5,059 bases of DNA from Crocinitomicaceae bacterium (GTDB lineage: Bacteria; Bacteroidota; Bacteroidia; Flavobacteriales_D; Crocinitomicaceae). Positions 1 to 4,668 of the stretch are shown piece after piece (the first letter of the stretch is position 1; the number at the start of each line of letters is the position of its first letter). Both the position numbers and the translations under genes were made by a program. The stretch spans positions 1-5,059 of the forward strand of contig WTIB01000329.1 of assembly GCA_011522905.1 (NCBI GenBank), read 5' to 3'. The notes below the pieces were generated by a model. The model saw nothing but the letters and a program-made list of their open reading frames with translations. It had not been told where the DNA came from and did no database searches.

Positions 1-105
1 CATCACTGGTGAAGGATATAATTTAGCTAAAGCAGATAAAATAAATAAGGCCGAAACAAGTATTCTTATACCCCAAACAAGTTGTCTTTTTGATCTTTTA
101 TTCAT
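1..105 (-). CDS. DoxX/BT_3928-like membrane protein, N-terminal fragment (partial)
   Basis: Reading leftward from the ATG at 105-103 gives 35 codons with no stop up to the window edge. The peptide begins MNKRSKRQLVWGIRIL and continues into a hydrophobic stretch ending ALAKLYPS. This is a short basic N-terminus followed by one predicted membrane helix, about residues 9-29. That pattern, with an A-K-hydrophobic-P-S turn after the first helix, is what I expect at the start of DoxX/MauE-like proteins (the BT_3928 group), which have four membrane helices. From memory, such a gene often follows DUF1599 in Bacteroidota and precedes tpiA; the latter cannot be seen here. It lies 57 bp downstream of the DUF1599 stop on the same strand and is probably co-transcribed. 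The family call rests on a short N-terminus plus gene order, so the exact function (redox-related membrane protein or otherwise) is open. Confidence 0.65.
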   Translation of the reverse strand, partial: MNKRSKRQLVWGIRILVSALFILSALAKLYPSPVM

Positions 106-162
106 GATTTTATTTTTGAAATTAATCCAATTATGATTATTAAATTCGATTTTAACACTTCT

Positions 163-705
163 TTAACCTTCTTCATCTAAATGAATTAAAGCAAAAACAG
201 CATAATTCATCATATCAAAATAATTTCCTTCCACACCCTCACTTGCAATTGTTTTACCAGAGTTATCCTCTATTTTTTTAATTCTCAAAATTTTGGTTAA
301 GATTAAATCCGTTAAGGAGCTCACTCGCATATCTCTCCACGCTTCGCCATAATCATGATTCTTACTCTCCATGAGCTCAAAAGCCTCTTTAAATACAGCG
401 TCATACCATTCCAATGCCTTCTCACTTGTCAATTCATCTTGTTCAAAATCAAATTTATATCTCAATTGCACAACAGCCATTGCGCAATAATTAACTATTG
501 AGGAAAATGCATCTTCGAAACTCTCTCCCACTTTATTTTCTCCCGTATCTTGAATGGTACGTATGCGGTTGGCCTTTATAAAAATTTGATCTGTAAGCGA
601 GCTGGGACGCAAAATACGCCACGAAGTACCATAATCAATTGTCTTATTTCTGAATATTTCTCTGCAAACATTCATTACTTTTGTATACTGTTTTGTTGTT
701 TTCAT
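163..705 (-). CDS. DUF1599 family protein with two tandem domains
   Basis: This encodes 180 residues, a usual length for the Bacteroidota form. The protein is an internal duplication. Residues 7-81 and 101-176 align without large gaps and share DYG (24-26 and 118-120), a tryptophan three residues later (W29, W123), SSLTD (35-39 and 129-133), an RI pair, and a late NY (72-73 and 167-168). These are hallmarks of DUF1599 (Pfam PF07659, which I recall being renamed nucleotide-modification-associated domain 1). Biochemical function is not established. An all-helical, nucleotide-related role is family-level inference only. The copies are not equal: the second has D164 three residues before its NY, while the first has S69 there, so one copy may have lost an acidic ligand. 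No signal peptide or membrane helix is seen, so it is probably cytosolic. The ATG at 705 gives the expected N-terminus (a TKQYTKV-like lead into the first helix). The start lies 8 bp from the divergent folP start, and the DoxX-like gene follows. Confidence 0.9.
   Translation of the reverse strand: MKTTKQYTKVMNVCREIFRNKTIDYGTSWRILRPSSLTDQIFIKANRIRTIQDTGENKVGESFEDAFSSIVNYCAMAVVQLRYKFDFEQDELTSEKALEWYDAVFKEAFELMESKNHDYGEAWRDMRVSSLTDLILTKILRIKKIEDNSGKTIASEGVEGNYFDMMNYAVFALIHLDEEG
676..683 (+). promoter_or_regulatory. Candidate Bacteroidota -7 box for folP
   Basis: TACTTTTG matches the Bacteroidota sigma-A -7 consensus TAnnTTTG at every fixed position. It ends 30 bp before the folP ATG at 714, which would give a 5' leader of roughly 20-25 bases. 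I see no clear TTG -33 element at the right distance upstream, so the assignment is tentative. The site lies inside the N-terminal coding region of the divergent DUF1599 gene. Confidence 0.4.
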
Positions 706-713
706 TGTCAGAA

Positions 714-1565
714 ATGTATATTGATCAAAAAATCTATAAAGCTAAAAGCATAAATATTAACGGAAAATTATTCCAATTTGATGAGCCAAAGATAATGGGA
801 ATAATTAATTTGAGTCATGATTCATTCTATGAAAATGATACGAAATCTCCAATTAAAGACATTCTGAATAAAGTAAAAAGATTTATCGACAATGGTGCTG
901 ACATCATTGATATTGGTGGGGCTTCAACAAGACCAGGTGCAAAATTGCCAAGCGTTAAAGAAGAATTAAATCGAGTCCTACCCGTACTGAAGAAAATCAG
1001 AACTAAATTTCCGGAAGTAGTTATCTCGATTGATACGGTACGTTCAAAGGTTGCAGAAGAAGCGGTTTTAAATGGTGCAAATATCATAAATGATGTTAGT
1101 GGCGGATATGGTGATCAAAAAATAATTGAAGTTGCCAGTCGTTTAAAATGTCCATATATATTGACCCACAATATTGAAAAGAGTATTAATTCGGACCTCA
1201 TAAAAAGTGACCATGTTATTAAGGAACAAATCCGATTTTTTTCTCAACGAATTAAAGAGTTAAAAGAAAAAGGGGTTTATGATATTATTATCGATCCAGG
1301 TTTTGGTTTTTCAAAGAATCGTGAACAAAATTTTAACCTTATTCAGTTTTTCGAAATGCTCCACGTGCTTCATACTCCAATTTTGGTGGGTGTTTCAAGA
1401 AAATCAATGATATATCAAACTATCGGAGGAAATGCAGAGGAGTCATTAAATGGTACAACTGCAATGCATTCATTTTTAATTTCAAGAAACGCTTCAATAT
1501 TTCGTGTTCACGATGTAAACGAAATGAAAGAGGTGAAAAAGTTATGGAAGGCATCATTTAAATAG
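714..1565 (+). CDS. folP: Dihydropteroate synthase
   Basis: Cytosolic enzyme that joins p-aminobenzoate to 6-hydroxymethyl-7,8-dihydropterin diphosphate to give dihydropteroate in folate synthesis; it is the target of sulfonamides. The 283-residue product has the expected TIM-barrel motifs in order: MGIIN (28-32), loop 2 GGASTRPGA (68-76), SIDT (105-108), IND (125-127), DPGFGF (194-199), GVSRKSM (226-232), LNGTTA (245-250) and RVHDV (264-268). The pterin-pocket residues D107, N126, D194, K230, R264 and H266 are all present. Two places are odd. Loop 1 reads NLSHDSFYEND where the family usually has N(V/L)TPDSF(S/Y)DGG, and the usual MHM after the fifth strand is THN (151-153). I chose the ATG at 714; an upstream in-frame TTG at 681 would add 11 residues and overlap DUF1599. 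The start is 8 bp from DUF1599. Downstream, after 67 bp, comes an unrelated surface-protein gene rather than the diadenylate cyclase gene I would expect after folP in many Bacteroidota. Confidence 0.95.
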   Translation: MYIDQKIYKAKSININGKLFQFDEPKIMGIINLSHDSFYENDTKSPIKDILNKVKRFIDNGADIIDIGGASTRPGAKLPSVKEELNRVLPVLKKIRTKFPEVVISIDTVRSKVAEEAVLNGANIINDVSGGYGDQKIIEVASRLKCPYILTHNIEKSINSDLIKSDHVIKEQIRFFSQRIKELKEKGVYDIIIDPGFGFSKNREQNFNLIQFFEMLHVLHTPILVGVSRKSMIYQTIGGNAEESLNGTTAMHSFLISRNASIFRVHDVNEMKEVKKLWKASFK

Positions 1566-1597
1566 TGAATGCTACTATAAATTGAAACTTTTTTAAT

Positions 1598-1605
1598 TAC
1601 TTTCG
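1598..1605 (+). promoter_or_regulatory. Possible -7 box for the T9SS substrate/PorP pair
   Basis: TACTTTCG differs from the Bacteroidota -7 consensus TAnnTTTG at one fixed position. It sits 27 bp before the ATG at 1633, in the 67-bp gap after folP. The only nearby TTG (1582-1584) is closer than the normal -33 spacing, so this is a weak call. No convincing terminator hairpin for folP is seen in the same gap, so read-through from folP is possible. Confidence 0.28.
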
Positions 1606-1632
1606 TAAAAATAATATGTAAATTTAAGTCTT

Positions 1633-2577
1633 ATGAGGTTCTTTGCCTTCTTTATTTCCGTAACATGTAGTTTTTTGGCCTTAAGTCAAGCACCTACAGC
1701 AAACTTCTCGATGTCGGATAGCCAATTATGTCAAGGTGAATGTATAACACTTACGAACAATTCTACGGGTAATCCGATCAATTTTGAATGGACATTTCAA
1801 AATGGAACACCTGAAACTTACAATGGATCTAATCCTGGTCCAGTTTGCTTTAATACTCCCGGAACATATACCATTACATTAAATGTTTCAAACACCTTTG
1901 GAAGTAACCAAACTGCTCAGACTGTAAATGTTGGTGCTACTCCTACTGTGGTTGCAACTCTTTCTGATACTGTAAATGGAGCATATGTCGAGATTGAAGA
2001 TACTACAATTGCAATGTATGAAGAGGCTTATTTATATGCCTCAGGAACTCCACCCGGAGGAAGTATGATTTGGTATCCAAGCGGTGTGATTTCGGACAGC
2101 TTATCCCCATTACCCAATGATTCTTTAATCGTAACCCCTTTTTATGATACTTATTATGTAGCAGCATATACAACGCCTGAAGGATGTACTTCTTACGACA
2201 CTGTACTGGTTTCAGTATGGTTTCAAGATACGCTTGCTACCGATAGCATATTGGTTGGTATAAACGTTTCTCTTCCCAATTCATTTTCACCTAATGGAGA
2301 TGGTCAAAACGATTATTTTAGGGTGTTAACTAATGTGGACTCAGACCAAAACTTCAGTAACGGTTTTTATGAAGGTGGAGCGATTGTTGAAGTTGATTTT
2401 AGAATTTATGATCGATATGGTCAAATGCTATTCAGAACAACTGATCCGCATGAAGGCTGGGATGGAAACTACAGAGGTAAACCCGTAAACCCAGCTACCT
2501 ATTCTTATTTACTCGAATATCGTCTCATTGACGGCGTTTCAAAATTATTAAAAGGAAACGTAACCTTATTTAGATAG
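1633..2577 (+). CDS. Secreted PKD-domain protein with T9SS type B C-terminal sorting domain
   Basis: This encodes a 314-residue surface protein. A hydrophobic signal peptide (MRFFAFFISVTCSFLALSQA) probably ends near residue 20. Residues about 21-100 form a PKD domain, with FEWTFQNG at 51-58 standing for the WDFGDG motif and a classic CFNTPGTYTITLNVSN strand pair at 72-87. Residues about 105-195 look like a second Ig-like domain (SMIWYPSG, TPFYDTYYVAAYTTPEGC, then DTVLVSV). The C-terminal region about 213-314 matches the gliding-motility-associated / type B sorting domain (TIGR04131-like): NSFSPNGDGQNDYF (216-229), RIYDRYGQMLF (257-267), GWDGNYRGKPVNPATY (275-290) and the final KGNVTLFR. Such domains direct export by the type IX secretion system to the cell surface or medium. 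C33, C37, C72 and C185 could form disulfides after export. The gene lies five bases before a PorP/SprF-like gene and is almost certainly in one operon with it. The ligand or structural role is unknown. At 314 residues it is small for a type B substrate; SprB-like adhesins are far larger. Confidence 0.9.
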   Translation: MRFFAFFISVTCSFLALSQAPTANFSMSDSQLCQGECITLTNNSTGNPINFEWTFQNGTPETYNGSNPGPVCFNTPGTYTITLNVSNTFGSNQTAQTVNVGATPTVVATLSDTVNGAYVEIEDTTIAMYEEAYLYASGTPPGGSMIWYPSGVISDSLSPLPNDSLIVTPFYDTYYVAAYTTPEGCTSYDTVLVSVWFQDTLATDSILVGINVSLPNSFSPNGDGQNDYFRVLTNVDSDQNFSNGFYEGGAIVEVDFRIYDRYGQMLFRTTDPHEGWDGNYRGKPVNPATYSYLLEYRLIDGVSKLLKGNVTLFR

Positions 2578-2582
2578 TCAAC

Positions 2583-3599
2583 ATGAAAAAAATTGCACTT
2601 GTAATCATTTTATTAGGAGCCCATCAAGCTTTTGGGCAGCAAGATAAGTCTATGAGTATGTGGTCTCAATCTCCAATGATGTATAATGCTGGTTCTGTAG
2701 CTACTGGAGAAGAAGATTATAGCTTTTTTACAAACTTCAGATATCAGTGGTTTACTGTTGGTAATAAGCCAATGAGGACAAACATATTGAACGCTAGTTT
2801 TAAAATACCTGATGGATTTTTAGGATCAAATAATTTTGGAATTGGTATTAATGCGGTAAATGATCAAACTGGTGATATTGGTTTTATGACAACCGCTGTT
2901 TCGGTACCAATCAATTATACAATGGCTCTTGACAGAAGAAATAAACTATCTGTTGGTGTTGCTCCTGGTTATTATCAGCAAGGTTATGACCCTTCTCTTC
3001 AAACTTGGGAAAATCAATGGACAGGAGGAGGATTTAATCCAAACATTAATAGTGAACCGTCATTAGATCCGGATGCAAGCTATTCGACAATTGATATTAG
3101 TTCAGGTGTATTTTATCAGCATACATTAAGGAATAAAACACTTCTTTACGGAGGAATTGGATTAAATCACATCACGAGACAAAAAATTAATTTTTCTTTT
3201 ACTGGTGATCGGCTATATATGCAGACTGTTGTGCATGCAGGAGCTAATATATTTACGAAAAAGAGAGATTTAAGAATACAGCCTCAACTTATGTATTTCA
3301 AAACAGGGCCTGGTTCTAATCTTATAGGAGGAGTATCGCTAGAGCACATATTAAAAGAGGGTTCTGCGATTACCAATATTAACAAAACGGTAACTGTAAA
3401 TTATGGATTTTATTACAGGCACAACGACGCTCTAGTAACCACATTTGGTTTTAAAATTAAAGGATTCAGATTAGGCGTTTCTTTTGATGCTAATCTTTCT
3501 TATTTCAATCAAGCTACAAATAGTTTGGGAGCATTTGAAATATACTTGAAGACTCTGCATCTGTATAAAAATTCAAATAAAAGAGATAAAATATTGTAA
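2583..3599 (+). CDS. PorP/SprF family outer-membrane protein
   Basis: This encodes 338 residues, typical for the family. A signal peptide (MKKIALVIILLGAHQAFGQQ, cleavage near residue 18-19) precedes the mature N-terminus. SQSPMMYNAGSVATGEEDY (28-46), followed by NFRYQWFTV (51-59), matches the conserved opening of PorP/SprF proteins, where N-P/A-A-G-S and an R-x-QW motif recur. The rest alternates short polar and aromatic strands consistent with an outer-membrane beta-barrel (for example NNFGIGINAVNDQTGDIGF, VNYGFYYRH, FGFKIKGFRLGVSFD), and ends with a GAFEIYL strand (316-322). In Flavobacterium, SprF is needed for surface delivery of SprB, a type B substrate, and PorP-like genes often sit next to genes with type B sorting domains. 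Gene order here (five bases after such a substrate) suggests this is the dedicated partner. A lysine-rich tail (NSNKRDKIL) follows the last strand. The TAA stop lies one base from the stop of the facing gene. Confidence 0.9.
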   Translation: MKKIALVIILLGAHQAFGQQDKSMSMWSQSPMMYNAGSVATGEEDYSFFTNFRYQWFTVGNKPMRTNILNASFKIPDGFLGSNNFGIGINAVNDQTGDIGFMTTAVSVPINYTMALDRRNKLSVGVAPGYYQQGYDPSLQTWENQWTGGGFNPNINSEPSLDPDASYSTIDISSGVFYQHTLRNKTLLYGGIGLNHITRQKINFSFTGDRLYMQTVVHAGANIFTKKRDLRIQPQLMYFKTGPGSNLIGGVSLEHILKEGSAITNINKTVTVNYGFYYRHNDALVTTFGFKIKGFRLGVSFDANLSYFNQATNSLGAFEIYLKTLHLYKNSNKRDKIL

Positions 3600-3609
3600 A
3601 TCAATATTT
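3589..3609. terminator. Inverted repeat across two facing stop codons, possible weak bidirectional terminator
   Basis: AAATATTG (3589-3596) and CAATATTT (3602-3609) are perfect reverse complements around a five-base loop, TAAAT. The loop holds the TAA stop of the PorP-like gene, and the facing TGA stop (3603-3601) overlaps its edge. The eight-pair stem has only one G-C pair and is not followed by a strong U tract, so as an intrinsic terminator it would be weak. It is the only symmetrical element available to separate these convergent genes. Confidence 0.35.
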
Positions 3610-4497
3610 GTTCAATCCCCCTGTATGGATGAACAAAATTCTTTGATTTCGAAGATCATTGAGTTTGATGTACTCGCTCAAAGCATACATTACTTTTCCA
3701 GTATAAACGGGCTCAATATTAAAGTTTGATTTTTCATTAAAGTTTTTTACGAAAGCATCCAGTTTAGCATCTGTTTTGGCGTATCCTCCAAAATGAAAAT
3801 CATTAAGTGCTTCCACTCGATTTTTATCGAATGTCACCATGCATTTTGTTGCCAATGTTTCCATTTCTTTAATTGCATTAAAACCTCGTAAAACGGGAAC
3901 AACAAGAAGCTTTGTTTTTTGATTTAAACTAGAATAAACACCCAAACTTGTGGTGGTAGTACCCTGTGCTAAAATCACATAATCATAATCATTTTCTGTT
4001 TCTCCCATTATTTCGCAACAACCTTGTACCCCTTCCCTATTCGCACCTCCTTCTGGGATATTCCAAATTTGAGCATCTGAAGAATCTATACCATCATTAT
4101 ACTTTAGTTCTTTAAACTTTTTGCGTGAATGAAAGATCAACTCCATCTTCAAATCAGAACATTTACGAAGAAGAGGATTAGAATCCATAGTTAATTCGTC
4201 ACCTCTGACATTACCCTGGGTTTTCAAACCCAGCTCATTACCAATGGATGCCACAGCTAATAAATGATTTGAATATGCCCCGCCGTAGGTATTTATCAAT
4301 TTACAATCGTGACTCATTGCTGATAAGATATTCCATTTCAACTTCCTCCATTTATTACCAGAAACATCGGGATGAATTAAATCATCGCGCTTAATGAACA
4401 ATTTATTATTTCGATTGTTATCGTAGTCAAGGTGAAATATATGAGTTTTCGAAAAAGCCGTGCGTTTATCGAAAATTGAAATAAATTTAGGCAACAT
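3601..4497 (-). CDS. PLP-dependent D-cysteine desulfhydrase / ACC deaminase family enzyme
   Basis: This is a 298-residue fold-type II PLP enzyme. KRDDLIHPDVSGNKWRKLK (36-54) contains the expected PLP-binding lysine K49. YGGAYSNH (71-78) supplies the active-site loop with S76. PEGGAN (148-153) and QGTTTTS (178-184) form substrate and phosphate contacts. PVYTGK (263-268) and IHTGG (290-294) lie near the C-terminus. The family includes D-cysteine desulfhydrase (D-cysteine to pyruvate, sulfide and ammonia) and ACC deaminase (ACC to 2-oxobutyrate and ammonia). From recalled mutagenesis work, true ACC deaminases carry Glu in PVYEGK and Leu in HLGG; here both are Thr (T266, T292), and the Tyr two residues before that His is F289. 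The desulfhydrase or another amino-acid role is therefore favoured, though the substrate is unproven. The protein ends soon after HTGG and is about 30-40 residues shorter than the proteobacterial enzymes, as I expect for the Bacteroidota branch. The ATG at 4497 gives the right N-terminal length; the next in-frame Met, M61, is beyond the PLP lysine. Confidence 0.88.
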   Translation of the reverse strand: MLPKFISIFDKRTAFSKTHIFHLDYDNNRNNKLFIKRDDLIHPDVSGNKWRKLKWNILSAMSHDCKLINTYGGAYSNHLLAVASIGNELGLKTQGNVRGDELTMDSNPLLRKCSDLKMELIFHSRKKFKELKYNDGIDSSDAQIWNIPEGGANREGVQGCCEIMGETENDYDYVILAQGTTTTSLGVYSSLNQKTKLLVVPVLRGFNAIKEMETLATKCMVTFDKNRVEALNDFHFGGYAKTDAKLDAFVKNFNEKSNFNIEPVYTGKVMYALSEYIKLNDLRNQRILFIHTGGLNKY

Positions 4498-4526
4498 GAA
4501 CGAAGGTTTTTCGCGTTTTTCGAAAA
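4446..4526. repeat. Two copies of palindrome TTTTCGAAAA flanking divergent starts
   Basis: The 10-bp palindrome TTTTCGAAAA occurs at 4446-4455 (inside the N-terminal coding region of the PLP enzyme) and at 4517-4526 (just upstream of the DUF5522 start), 71 bp apart. A related TCGAAAA occurs at 4469-4475, and its complement TTTTTCG at 4507-4513. Paired palindromes around a divergent promoter region could be an operator. TTCGAA-like words also occur elsewhere in the window (near 1350 and 5000), so chance in an AT-rich genome is a real alternative. Confidence 0.25.
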
Positions 4527-4534
4527 GGGAACAG

Positions 4535-4666
4535 ATGGATAAAAAAGACTACTATCTCAGCCAAGAAGGTTACATTATTTTTACCGAGAAATACCATTTG
4601 AAAAGAGGTTATTGTTGTAAAAGTAACTGTAAACATTGTCCTTATAATTTTAAAAGAAAGAAATAG
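4535..4666 (+). CDS. DUF5522 small cysteine-motif protein
   Basis: This small protein (43 residues from this start) has the DUF5522 pattern: DYYLSQEGYIIFTEKYHLKR followed by GYCCKSNCKHCPYNF. Cysteines 27, 28, 32 and 35 form CCxxxCxxCP, a likely metal or Fe-S ligand set resembling the CC-x3-C-x2-C core of oxidoreductase-like proteins. The tail is lysine/arginine-rich. Function is unknown. Three in-frame ATGs exist: 4460, 4496 and 4535. I prefer 4535 because it begins just before the conserved block, has AAGGGA a few bases upstream, and the codons before it (CGT, AGG, TCG twice) look less like those of the neighbouring genes. The ATG at 4496 would add 13 residues and overlap the divergent enzyme's start codon within a single CATG. 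The ATG at 4460 would lie within the divergent gene. The stop is 2 bp from the stop of the facing acyltransferase. Confidence 0.78.
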   Translation: MDKKDYYLSQEGYIIFTEKYHLKRGYCCKSNCKHCPYNFKRKK

Positions 4667-4668
4667 AT

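Noticed and set aside
106..162. Possible promoter or hairpin in the 57-bp gap between DUF1599 and the DoxX-like gene
   Set aside because: No good TAnnTTTG box or perfect stem was found; co-transcription with DUF1599 is the simpler reading.
681..713. Upstream TTG start for folP
   Set aside because: It would add 11 residues not expected for the family, overlap the DUF1599 coding region and consume the candidate -7 box; the ATG at 714 is simpler.
550..753. Plus-strand open frame of 67 codons
   Set aside because: It overlaps DUF1599 on the opposite strand and the folP start in another frame; its product has no recognisable domain and an unnatural composition.
827..1087. Minus-strand open frame of 86 codons within folP
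   Set aside because: It lies wholly antisense to well-conserved dihydropteroate synthase motifs, so it is a shadow of that gene.
4460..4495. Earliest ATG as the DUF5522 start
   Set aside because: It would place 36 bp inside the divergent PLP-enzyme gene, and the added residues precede the conserved block with no family support.
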